Assembly (NCBI RefSeq): GCF_964355755.1
Contig: NC_092670.1
Location: 16,927,201-16,987,200 of the forward strand
Reading direction: 5' to 3'
From: Antedon mediterranea
Lineage: Eukaryota > Echinodermata > Crinoidea > Comatulida > Antedonidae
DNA length: 60,000 nucleotides
Shown: positions 18,748-29,443 of the stretch, one piece after another
Layout of the letters: every line of letters begins with the position of its first letter
Numbering within the stretch: position 1 is the first letter of the stretch
Translations under genes and position numbers: made by a program
The notes under the pieces: generated by a model
Database searches by the model: none
What the model was told of the DNA's origin: nothing
What the model saw: only the letters and a program-made list of their open reading frames with translations

Positions 18748-21700
18748 CTAGAAAACAAAAAGATTTTTTTATAGTTTCTTTCACGTAACTTGATGTTTCC
18801 ATTTCAAAGGAATACTGTTTCGAATACAAGAAATATATTGAACTATTTTATAAAAAACTAAACTTACCTAAACACCATTCTGGTATCTTCATGAATGTAT
18901 TCTGGATTCTTAATGAATCTGAAATGAACGATAGCTTTGTCTCCAGTCCTCAAGTGTTCCCTGTTCATGTAAATGATTGACGCTGTCTGACGTATACTAC
19001 CGCAATGAACTAGAAAATAGTAAATGCACATATGTATTTATTTTTGTTTATTGTGAACTTTATTCAATCAATCATAATATTTAGATATTATATATATATT
19101 ATATAAGTCATAATAATAACGTGTATAGTACAGTGATTTTTACAAAAAAATCATAAAACATAAACAGTGATTATTTACAATGATGATAATAATAATAAAT
19201 ATAGAATAATGATTATTTATAAGTCCAATAAACAATAAAAAATAAGACTGACTTTTAATAGTAGAATTGTAGTAATACAGAATTTAAATAATAAAATACT
19301 GAATTTTATAATATGCTGGTCTTCATACTTCTTTATAGCTTTTATAGGAAATAATCTGCCTAATATTTTTAAATTCTTACTTACCCATAGCTTGATATCT
19401 TGCACTGATAGTAGTTGGGTGATGTAAGACAAGAATTTCACCCTCAAATTCCCAGCATGCTTCAGGTTTTGTTTGCGGAGATATCATCACCATTCCTTTA
19501 CGTACATGAGAACGTTTAATTTGCTGTTGAGAAATTACAAAATGGATTATTATCATCATCATAATAATACCAAAAAGTTAAATGAAAACAAATCTACCAT
19601 TTTAAATAAATAACTTAAATCCAAAGGCAGATTACTGAAAAATGACAATGCTGTGGGTATCAGTGGCTGGATCTCAATGGAGATACAAAATGACAATGCT
19701 GTGGGTATCAGTGGCTGGATCTCAATGGAGATACAAAATGACAATGCTGTGGGTATCAGTGGCTGGATCTCAATAGAGATACAAAATGACAATGCTGTGG
19801 GTATCAGTGGCTGGATCTCAATAGAGATACAAAATGACAATGCTGTGGGTATCAGTGGCTGGATCTCAATGGAGATACAAAATGACAATGCTGTGGGTAT
19901 CAGTGGCTGGATCTCAATGGAGATACCAAATAAAATAAGCAAAAGCTAAATAAAAATGATATAGTAAAACAGACAAAAACATTAACACTAACTAACACTA
20001 GCCCTTCATCAGTGAAAGTGTGAGTACTTGGACAAAATTGAGAAGATAAAGCAGACAAGAATAACTCAATATACTATACAAACAACTTACCTTTTTCAAA
20101 GCAAAAGAAGCAGTTTGTCCAGCCTTCACTACTTTAACAGGCATTCTTTTTCGGTGGATGCTTTTAACGATAACAGACTGAAACTGTCCGAGTGGATCAG
20201 GACCTAACAGTAATGTGTCATTCACTCGTATGACACCTTTCAAGGTTGTCCCTGAAACCACTGTACCAACACCCTGAAATTAATATATGACAATATTATG
20301 GTGTATATACTCTGTACACAAATTAATATATGACAATATTATGGTATACTCTGTACACAAATTAATATATGACAATATTATGGTGTATATACTCTGTACA
20401 CAAATTAATATATGACAATATTATGGTATACTCTGTACACAAATTAATATATGACAATATTATGGTGTATATACTCTGTACACAAATTAATATACAAATT
20501 AATATATGACAATATTATGGTGTATATACTCTGTACACAAATTAATATACAAATTAATATATGACAATATTATGGTGTATATACTCTGTACACAAATTAA
20601 TATATGACAATATTATGGTATACTCTGTACACAAATTAATATATGACAATATTATGGTGTATATACTCTGTACACAAATTAATATATGACAATATTATGG
20701 TGTATATACTCTGTACACAAATTAATATATGACAATATTATGGTGTATATACTCTGTACACAAATTAATATATGACAATATTATGGTGTATATACTCTGT
20801 ACACAAATTAATATCGAAACGTCGTTCTCTTTTAAGCGTTATTTTTATATTATGTATTTACAATAAACGTACTCTCATTCACAAATTAATATATGACAAT
20901 ATTATGGTGTATATACTCTGTACACAAATTAATATATGACAATATTATGGTGTATATACTCTGTACACAAATTAATATATGACAATATTATGGTGTATAT
21001 ACTCTGTACACAAATTAATATATGACAATATTATGGTGTATATACTCTGTACACAAATTAATATATGACAATATTATGGTGTATATACTCTGTACACAAA
21101 TTAATATATGACAATATTATGGTGTATATACTCTGTACACAAATTAATATATGACAATATTATGGTGTATATACTCTGTACACAAATTAATATATGACAA
21201 TATTATGGTGTATATACTCTGTACACAAATTAATATATGACAATATTATGGTGTATATACTCTGTACACAAATTAATATATGACAATATTATGGTGTATA
21301 TACTCTGTACACAAATTAATATATGACAATATTATGGTGTATATACTCTGTACACAAATTATCATTATCATCTAAATATACAGTAGAACCCTTTCTTTGG
21401 GATACACCTATTCAGAGGACACCCCCATTTGAAAGGTGCCGTTAGGTGGCAGCACTCGACACAAAGAGACCCCTAGGAGAGAAAAAAGTCATCCACACCT
21501 GTGCGAAAGTCGCAGGTTATCCCCCTTTTCCCAAGGTGCAATATAATTATGTTACTACAACACCTATTCAGGAGAACCCCCCTAAAAAAGGAACATTTTC
21601 GAAGGTGTACTTTTAATAGACGTTCTACTGTACCCATGTCTAGGCATCCTTGCACTAAGCTAAGTATAATAGTTGTAATGCAAATTAATTTGTAAGAATG

Positions 21701-24700
21701 TACAGTATTATTTAGTATCATGTGGTTCAAAAGAAAAGCTCTAAGTACGTACTGGAACAGAGTAAGTATCATCAATCTGGAATTCTGCAGGATCATTTTC
21801 ATCACATTTCATTCTTGTTGTCAGAAGATTCAAAAACATCTTGAGATAATCCAGATTCTCACCAGTTACGTTTGATACTTGGAAGATTGGACATACTCTG
21901 TAGTAAAGAAACAAAAAACAATACATTAATTATTACCAAATTGAACGGACTGGGTAGGGTGCCACTCTCCCAATACCGGACTCTCAGAAAATCAGAAACT
22001 CTACCAAAACCAGCCCTTTTAAAAAATGTCATATGCATGCAACGAGTAACTCGCCAATTACAGGATGGATAATCTATTTTATAAGTCTAAATGTCCCAAA
22101 TTCCTTTTTACCTTTAAAACACATTAAAAAAACCAAACATAATAGGCGAGCCTAAAGGTGTCCGGCATTGGAATAGTTGACTGCACAACACATATCAAAC
22201 ATACTGTACCTCTCTGAGCTGAAGTTTGTTGCAGATGTGACAACATCGTCTTGGCTGTTTACCAACACCGGTATTTTTCTACAACCAGGAGACTTAAGAA
22301 TTCTCAGCAGTAACTTTAAAGTATCCTGTAGAACGTTAGGAGGACACATATCGATCTTGGTCACCACAACAAAAATTGGCACGTTTAATGCCAATGCTAG
22401 CCCAAGGTGTTCTTTGGTCATTCCTATGATACCAGCATTACTTCCAATCTGAAATAAAAATTAATTATTATTCATCTGATTCGGAAGACAATATAGGTTT
22501 TATCACTGTTATCCCTTTCACATCGCCTTACAAGACTTATGAGTTTACACACACCCGGGGAACACACCAATAAAAACGCCAGTGTTGACACCCCGGTTTT
22601 TTTTCATCTTCAGTAGTTCCCATAATCATCATGTTGATTATCACAGAACTAGTCACTGTGGTGGCAGTATTCACAGCTGGTTTTGGGTTTAGTTTTGATT
22701 GTTTGGATTTTATTTCCTATATTATTTAATTTTTTATAATTTTTATTTCTATTATTTTGCTTTTATACTCTTTATTTACTTTTACGAGGCAAATGTGACT
22801 AAGCCCCATTATGGGGATGATCTATTGGTTCTCAAATGTGACTAAGCCCCATTATGGAGATGATCTATTGGTTCTCAAATGTGACTAAGCTCCTTTAACA
22901 GTGTGTTCTACTAATGCACATAGTTAAAATATTCACTTACCATGAGCATACCAAAGTCAGGGACATGGCCTGTCATCCCAAAAACTGTAGTTTTTAAGTA
23001 TTTCTCATGTCCAGCTAAATCAATAAATGTTATAACCTTGGATGACTCTTCACAGATTCGAACCCAGTCCAAATTACCTCCTGAAAAACCATTATGGAAT
23101 TTAAATATGTAAAGAGAACCAGGTTTAACAAAAATTAAATTAGACAATTAAAATATTGATAGATGGCGCATGTCCAATTATACATTCAACGGTGATCATT
23201 TTTAAGGAATAATATATTAATATAGTACAATGAGACATGCAACCTTTTTACAATTGTACAGCTGTGTAATGAAATGTAAATGAAACAATGGTACAATAAC
23301 GTGCATTAATATTATGCAAGTAAGTGTAATTCTACTGAATTGCGCAAACAATCAATTCAAATTTAATTATTTGAATTCAAGGTGGCTTGGAAAAACAATA
23401 GTCCACATACAAATTAAACAGTTATCAATCAATCAAGTGGTACCAGTAAAAAAAAAGGAATTTGTATCTATACCATCACTGTTGGCAGACCACATTCTCT
23501 TTGTTCAATCCTAGTATAATAATTTGCCTATTTCTTTTTTTATATCATTTATTCACAATTTTATACATATGATTTATTACAATTCTCAAAAAGAAAATGT
23601 TTTATGTATTAATTTAATTTTAAAAATCGCATCACAGTAGCGCGTAGAACGATGGCTTAGCGCATTGTGTATCGGTCGCGCACTAGCTATGCCGCCGAAG
23701 CATTACAAAGGTTTTTGTGGATTGACATGTTTGTTTGTTATCTGCATAAAAAGTAATGGCGTCTTTAATTTTATTATTGTATGTATACCCTAATTGTTTT
23801 GGTGTTTTACTGAAAGTGACCGAGTTTCACGCAACAAACTTGTTTTGAAATTGTATGGTTATTATCATCAGTTTACTATCTCCTAGGCTAGTAGTAGTAC
23901 TAGGCTAGCCTAGGCCTAGTCGTAAAACGGTTCCGGACCAACTTTAGGCCTGGTTAACCAGGCCTGGTGTCTTTACTATGTGGATTTTGGCGAAACATTG
24001 ATGTAAGATTTATGATTTATAAAATGTAATACATTTTTCGATAGTGATAACTTGTTTTTATAGGCCTATCGGTGCCGTGTAGGTAACTTTTTCGTTGTTT
24101 GTTGATCTCACCGGGCGATATTTTCATATTGTGATGTCTTGCACAAAATCGCGAATATCTCAACTTTCTTGCGCGAAACTACGAAAAACTCAAAAAGTGG
24201 GTTACTTTCATTTTACTATTACGATTTACATATTGCGATTTAAAAATCGTTCTTGGTACCATTGTAAAGCTAAAATCTTTATGATTATTTTAGTTTAAAT
24301 TACATATAAATCAGATCACATACATGGTTTCAATCAGCTTTAATAAAAACATTGAATTGGGCTAAAAACGCTGGCGGTGGCAGTTTCTAACTGGAAAAAC
24401 CTCTGTGGCAGTCAAAGTGTTAAGACAGAACAAAGTGTCCCATTAATGGGGGTGTTCCATGAATAGGGGTTTGCCATAGTGTTAAACATATATTTTCCCT
24501 CATTCATTTTATATAAAGATGTCTCCGTAATAAGAGTGTTCTATGAATAGTGGTTTGCCATAGTGTTAAACTTTTATTTTCCCTCATTCATGTTACATAA
24601 AAGTGTCCCCTTAATAGGGGTGTGAATGAATAGGAGTTTTCGCAGTGTTAAACATATATTTCCACTCATTTATTTTACATAAAGTTTCCCCTTAATATGG

Positions 24701-27700
24701 GTTTAGTTCTACTGTAGTTACCGTGAGAATCAGGCTTATTGACAACTTTCCCTTGACTATTAAAACCAAGTATATCGTTTCCAACACTGCTGGTTCTTCC
24801 TGATTCCATCTCATGTTTATGACGGAACAGCCTCTGTCGTGCCAATCCTCTGCCGTTATCCAGTTCACCGTGGGTGAGTACACCTAGGAGAGTGCTTTTT
24901 CCAGCATCTACATTGCCCACGACTGCCACTCTGAATAATATAAAAAAATTATTTTCATATTCAAAGTAAATCGGCAATTTAAAAATGGCAAAATCAGCAC
25001 TGTGGCCATGTTACAAGAGTTGTCAAAACAATATAAATTATCTGATAAAACTCCTAGAAAGTAGGAAGCCTTTTGCCATTTTTCTCCTGAGTAGGGCAAA
25101 ACATCTGACCAGAACTCCCTGATCTGACCAATTATATCATGCTTATATTTGAAGAGTAGGGAATTGAGTAGAAACAGTAGCTCAGAATTGAACTATGAAC
25201 TTTGTAATGGAAGGCAAGCATGTTAACCATGAAGTAATATTGATATTATATTATTATATTGCTGATAAGCGCCACCCTGAATTAAGAACAAAAACATTAT
25301 AACAGTTAACTGTATGACACTATTGCACTTTTTAAGCCACAAAATAAAGTGCAGTAGTTCTCAATTACATTCTAAAATGATTCCATTTTTATGAGAAATT
25401 TGTTCTTACCGGACTTCTAAGAAATCTTCTTCTTCTGCTCTACCTCTGATGAGAAGTTCTTGCACGATTTTGTTGTTTACTTGGCGTTCTCTTAACACCA
25501 CAACATCAGCGTTTAGGGTATCTGCCATGCCTTTTATTGTTTCTAGAGATTTTGTCATTTCCTCTTCTGACAAACCATCTTCTGTTCCATCACCTTTTGA
25601 AATAATTTTACAACAAATTTTTATTAATGACACTTTTGTTTTCAATACTAAAGCTCTGTCTACACTATCACATTTATGCAACAACAAAAAATGTGATGTG
25701 CCCATATATGACATGATAATATCATACCACTACCATATTTGGGCATATCACTACTATATTTGGGCAGATCACACTTTTTTGTCAAACTAGTTTGATACTG
25801 TAGTGTAGACAGAGCTCAGCTTTAGTTATTGTTTAGATTTGATAAATAATGATTTTTACCTCCTTGTCCCACTTCATATATAGCCTCACTGTGGCCATCT
25901 TTCAGTCGATGTTCTAACTGTTTTAGTAAGTGCTCATACATTTCTTCATTTGGATTGACAAACCGTGTCTATAAAACACAATTTACATTATTCATTAATA
26001 TTATAATAATGTATTCATTTATATAGCGCATATAGCTCACATAATATTTTTCTCTTTTTGTTTTGTATGATTTGTATATGATGTACTATCAGAAATAAAT
26101 GAATATGTCCAAATCAAAATTTCATATAATTACCCCGATTTATTATGTATGGAAAACTGGGTGGAGAGAACCAAATGTAAATAAAGCAATGTAATGCATC
26201 TCATCTCACTTCATTTGAGTGGTGAAACAAAATCATCAACTGTGTTCAAGACTATGTTTTAGTACCATACATGCATTTGAAGTTGAAGAGTAAGACTTAT
26301 GGATTTACATAAACTGTAGTACAATAAGTTTTATTTAAAGTTATGGTAACAATGGCTGATGAAAGCTTTTTTGCCATTGGAAATGTCAATACAATGACAA
26401 CAATGAATGTATATCTGGACATAATGAATGAATCCTAACAATACAGAACAGTAACAATCATCTCACACTGAGCAGAGTAACTAAAGCTAGCCATGTAATA
26501 CAGTACAGTATATATTATTCAATTTTTCAAAACCGTATCATCGAGTAGAGAAACTCTGTTGGCCTTATAAACTGTATATAAATCATGCATATAAAATTTA
26601 CAAGAAACAATATAAAAATGTATTATTACTTTAAAGATGTATTGTCCCTTGAAACACAAAAAAATGAAGTTCAAAATATTCTAAATTTAAATTGGCCATA
26701 TCAAAGTAATATTAAAGTTATTCACTTTAAGTCAAAAATTCAAGCCAAAAACAACAATTTTACGTAACAGCTAAATTAATTTGATTACATATCGTCTGGA
26801 TAATCGTCCCGAGCGAAAGTAAACAAAGATTTCAAACCATGAGTATACACTATGCATGATACTAATTAGGATTGTTTACAAACAACTCGTCACGGATGAG
26901 AAGGTGTTTTCACAAAGATCACGAGGAAGTTTTATGATTATGCATACAGAGTAGCCAAATAAGCGCGTTGCATTATGAGATATGTTTTGATAGAAAATTA
27001 ATAACTATTATGATACTTCAAAATGACCCACTTTTTTTCAAAATCTTTTTTTTTTTTTTTTGGAATTTGACAAAGGGACAATACATCTTTAAGATAGGAC
27101 GAGTGTACATACTGCATGGAATAATTAAAATTTGTTTAAAATTAATTAGAAGTGTTACTTTGAAATTATGAGAATTATATAGTGCAGTGGAACAACCAAT
27201 GATCAAGGTTTACTCATAGAAATTAATAGAGATATTTGAATAATTATCTCTATGGTTTACTATAGAATATTCTATGGTTGACATCTAATCCATATTATTC
27301 TATGGTTGACATCTAATCCATATTATATAACACCTATATAAATTCCTGTCATTTGCTTGGACGAATGTGGGTCACATGGCGTGCAATAGTACGCACTATT
27401 CAACGATCGTTAAATAGTACTTTTTGAAACATTTTTGTGTACGAAAAAAAACGTCTAGATGTTATATAAAACAAATAATGAATGTTTTGTATTCGTGTAA
27501 TGGTACAAATAATGGCACTTGGTGAATGATGAAAGGTTATATCAACTCGGCTTTGCCTCGTTGATATAACCTTTCATCATTCACCTCGTGCCATTATTTG
27601 TACCATTGCACTCATAAACATTCATTATTTGTATATTATTCTATGGTTGACATCTAATCCATATTATTCTATGGTTGACATCTAATCCATAGTATTGCAC

Positions 27701-28145
27701 AACACTTCATCATCATTACTTTAAAGTTTGCGATGATTCAACTAAAAGAAATCATTTCCTGTCGATTCCAATGATGTGAAAAATGACATACAGACAAAGA
27801 AGAATTAAACAATTAAAGTGTTATGTAATATAATCTACAGTATTGATTATTTGTAAACAACTTTTTATATGAGGACAATTACAAGTCAGAATATATTAAT
27901 ATTACACTGACACTATCTTTAATCTTGCATACACCACAACTTAAACAGTTTCTTATTATAAAAGTAATGAAAAATCATACCTTACAACAATTCTTTGCCA
28001 ATATGTGGTCTTTCCCGAATAAATCGACATCATCAGGAGCAAAAAGACTTGCCGCCTTTTCTGGCATATCAGGAGTCGTTGGCGATTGCAAGTTTTCTGA
28101 ACTCAAAGAGTCTGGCATAAAGTTAGTGACAATAGCTGCACACAT
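18411..28145 (-). CDS. GTPBP1: GTP-binding protein 1 (GTPBP1), complete 11-exon coding sequence
   Basis: A translational-type GTPase of the EF-Tu/EF1A superfamily; GTPBP1 is linked to mRNA turnover and elongation-related rescue in the cytosol. Exons (minus): 27981-28145, 25860-25968, 25410-25593, 24722-24930, 22941-23080, 22210-22448, 21753-21897, 20091-20273, 19385-19523, 18868-19009, 18411-18747. They sum to 1992 nt, exactly 663 codons plus stop, close to the usual ~669. G1 GNVDAGKST is at residues 158-166, G3 DLAGHE at 243-248 and G4 TKID at 299-302; the EF-Tu-like domain 2 ([11 protein letters not shown]) and domain 3 follow. The tail is Arg/Gly-rich. [16 protein letters not shown] favours GTPBP1 over GTPBP2. 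An in-frame TGA lies four codons before the ATG. All splice sites are GT-AG. Confidence 0.96.
18868..19009 (-). CDS. GTPBP1: GTPBP1 exon 10: domain 3 end
   Basis: Encodes [37 protein letters not shown] and MVF. Matches the conserved GTPBP1 C-terminal barrel. Confidence 0.96.
19385..19523 (-). CDS. GTPBP1: GTPBP1 exon 9: domain 3 start
   Basis: Encodes [20 protein letters not shown] and [20 protein letters not shown], the start of the second barrel. Confidence 0.96.
19643..19928. repeat. 48-bp tandem array (6 copies) in GTPBP1 intron
   Basis: Six nearly identical units beginning TGACAATGCTGTGGGTATCA and continuing GTGGCTGGATCTCAATGGAG. Because 48 is a multiple of 3 the array is open in several frames, giving false 16-residue-repeat ORFs on both strands. 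Confidence 0.95.
20091..20273 (-). CDS. GTPBP1: GTPBP1 exon 8: beta-barrel domain 2
   Basis: Encodes [31 protein letters not shown] and [13 protein letters not shown]...[10 protein letters not shown]. Its 3' splice acceptor is contiguous with the 43-bp satellite. Confidence 0.97.
20278..21360. repeat. 43-bp tandem array (about 24 copies)
   Basis: Unit AAATTAATATATGACAATAT continuing TATGGTGTATATACTCTGTACAC. Some 39-bp units lack four bases (TATGGTATACTC), and there are partial units with a repeated AATTAATATACAA. A 65-bp unrelated segment interrupts the array near 20815-20880. The array starts at the acceptor of GTPBP1 exon 20091-20273. Confidence 0.97.
21753..21897 (-). CDS. GTPBP1: GTPBP1 exon 7: G5 region
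   Basis: Encodes [20 protein letters not shown] and [16 protein letters not shown] is the G5-like motif and the end of the G domain. Confidence 0.96.
22210..22448 (-). CDS. GTPBP1: GTPBP1 exon 6: G4 motif
   Basis: Encodes [20 protein letters not shown] and [24 protein letters not shown] gives guanine specificity. Ends with NFSSER. Confidence 0.97.
22792..22893. repeat. 43-bp tandem duplication, 2.4 copies
   Basis: AAATGTGACTAAGCCCCATT followed by ATGGGGATGATCTATTGGTT CTC is repeated in the GTPBP1 intron; the third copy is partial. Confidence 0.9.
22941..23080 (-). CDS. GTPBP1: GTPBP1 exon 5: G3 motif
   Basis: Encodes [20 protein letters not shown], the DxxG motif with His of switch II, and [12 protein letters not shown]. 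Confidence 0.97.
24415..24710. repeat. Repeats of the CCCTTAATAGGGGTGT family
   Basis: About three ~83-bp units carrying GTGTTAAACATATATTTTCC, CTCATTCATTTTA and GTCCCCTTAATAGGGGTG. Related to the 17-bp array at 297-652 and to single relatives near 21370 and 37960. Confidence 0.85.
24722..24930 (-). CDS. GTPBP1: GTPBP1 exon 4: P-loop
   Basis: Encodes [40 protein letters not shown] and [14 protein letters not shown]: the G1 P-loop and the switch I region. An 83-bp-type repeat begins within about 15 bp of its donor. Confidence 0.97.
25410..25593 (-). CDS. GTPBP1: GTPBP1 exon 3
   Basis: Encodes [20 protein letters not shown] and the segment ending [11 protein letters not shown]...EEEDFLEVR just before the P-loop. 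A MITE lies 59 bp upstream of its acceptor in the intron. Confidence 0.93.
25653..25815. mobile_element. MITE copy 7 (GCTCTGTCTACAC family) in GTPBP1 intron
   Basis: Full copy with TIRs GCTCTGTCTACACTATCA and AGTGTAGACAGAGC and the duplicated CATATTTGGGCA words internally. It lies in the intron between exons 25410-25593 and 25860-25968. Confidence 0.88.
25860..25968 (-). CDS. GTPBP1: GTPBP1 exon 2
   Basis: Encodes [20 protein letters not shown] and [13 protein letters not shown], matching the GTPBP1 pre-GTPase module (YDSLL.Q...E.IY.IGQG). Confidence 0.92.
27265..27700. repeat. Foldback (27470-27632) between split copies of a 27-bp repeat
   Basis: Arms of about 70 bp (AATAATGAATGTTTTGTATT ... 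AACATTCATTATTTGT) flank a short loop near 27555-27570 in the first GTPBP1 intron. The unit TATTCTATGGTTGACATCTA plus ATCCATA occurs twice on the left (27265-27325) and twice on the right (27635-27695). Confidence 0.85.
27981..28145 (-). CDS. GTPBP1: GTPBP1 exon 1: N-terminus
   Basis: Starts ATG TGT GCA with an upstream in-frame TGA. Encodes a low-complexity acidic/Ser/Pro region ([20 protein letters not shown]) and [11 protein letters not shown], ending AAG|GTATGA in phase 0. This part is poorly conserved in the family. Confidence 0.85.
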
Positions 28146-28654
28146 TTTGAGTTTTCAATCAGATAATCAGTACAAAATTTGACTAGGCCTATTATTTTTT
28201 TAAATTATTTAAAACAATCCGTTTGTAATTTTATAACGTCCTACATTTGAAGCAAAATATTGTAAAATATATTGTCCTGCACAGCGATAGTTGACGACGT
28301 ACACCCATAGACTTCTTCTATGCTAAAGTTGGCTTCCTATCCTGTTATCAAATTAATTGAAAACAAGATTAATTACTCAATTTTCAAATTGTAGATTTTA
28401 TTAATACTTTACTTATTAATTAAATTATATTTTATATAGGACTAGGCCTAGGGTAATAATAATAATAATATATTATTATATTATATTATAGACTTTTTCT
28501 AGTCATCTAGTAGAGGCTACACACTATATTTATCAAAATAAAAAAATTAAATAGAATAATCAATAACATACTTTACTTGTACTATTTTTTGTACAGAGAT
28601 ATATTGGCCTACAGAATGATTAATAAAGTCTAGGCTAGGCCTAGTTATGTTACC

Positions 28655-28760
28655 TTCTTGCTGTTTCTCGATGTCCACGTATACGGCGGGTCAAGTTTAA
28701 CCAATACGGCGACGTGCTCTCACCCGATTTCAAGCTTAGGCAGCTGTTAATATTAAGAGT
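28655..28760 (-). other. Candidate GTPBP1 5' UTR exon / promoter area
   Basis: On the minus strand a GC-rich stretch ends CAGCAAGAAG|GTAACA, a plausible donor about 500 bp upstream of the coding exon. A CCAAT-type word (ATTGG on minus) lies nearby. No transcript evidence. Confidence 0.3.
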
Positions 28761-29003
28761 AATCTATTCTTAGTCCCTTCGACGAAATTTATTTATAAAC
28801 AACGTGAAAATAGTTTGACACTTCTTTTATACTACACGATGATGCAACCAAGTGAAAATTGCAGGAATTCTCAAAGAAAGTAAACAAATTATTGATTCCC
28901 AGGTCTTGCTAATTTGTCATGTTTTTGCATGTTGCAGGCCGATGTCATCATTTTGATAATGAAGAAGAACGCCCTCAATATTTACCTTGGATTTTCAGTG
29001 TAG

Positions 29004-29443
29004 TACCGTAAAACCTCGAAAAGAAGCCCATGGGCTTAAATCTCAAAAAGAAGCCCATCTCGAAAAGAAGCCCCCCTCTACAGTTTGCAAAAGTACTCTC
29101 AAAAAGAAGCCCATCTCGTCGTCTCATTTCGAGACAGACTACTCATACTGTATTGAGATGATGACGAAATTATTGTATTTGACGGTGAATCATAGGACTG
29201 TTTTTTTGCTTTTTATATGGTTTTTTAATTGGTATATACATAATTTCATGGTTGAAAAAATGTCTCAAAAGTAACATTATTGTAGTAGAAATTCAAAAAA
29301 TTTACAGCATTCATTTCGAAAAGAAGCCCTCCTCTACAGTTTGCAAAAGTACTCTCGAAAAGAAGCCCATCTCGAAAAGAAGCCTATCCAAGAGCACTAA
29401 AAAAAGAAGAAGCCCATGGGCTTCTTTTCGAGGTTTTACGGTA
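29004..29443. mobile_element. TA-flanked TIR element with 34-bp terminal repeats
   Basis: Perfect TIRs beginning TACCGTAAAACCTCGAAAAG and continuing AAGCCCATGGGCTT. If the TA is taken as target duplication the ends are CCGTAAAACC, as in mariner/Tc1-type MITEs. Internally, CTCGAAAAGAAGCCC words recur beside CTACAGTTTGCAAAAGTACT in two direct blocks. No transposase. Confidence 0.9.

Noticed and set aside
19559-19949. ORFs of 127 and 98 codons with 16-residue repeats on both strands
   Set aside because: They are by-products of a 48-bp satellite whose unit length is a multiple of three; the array lies inside a GTPBP1 intron.
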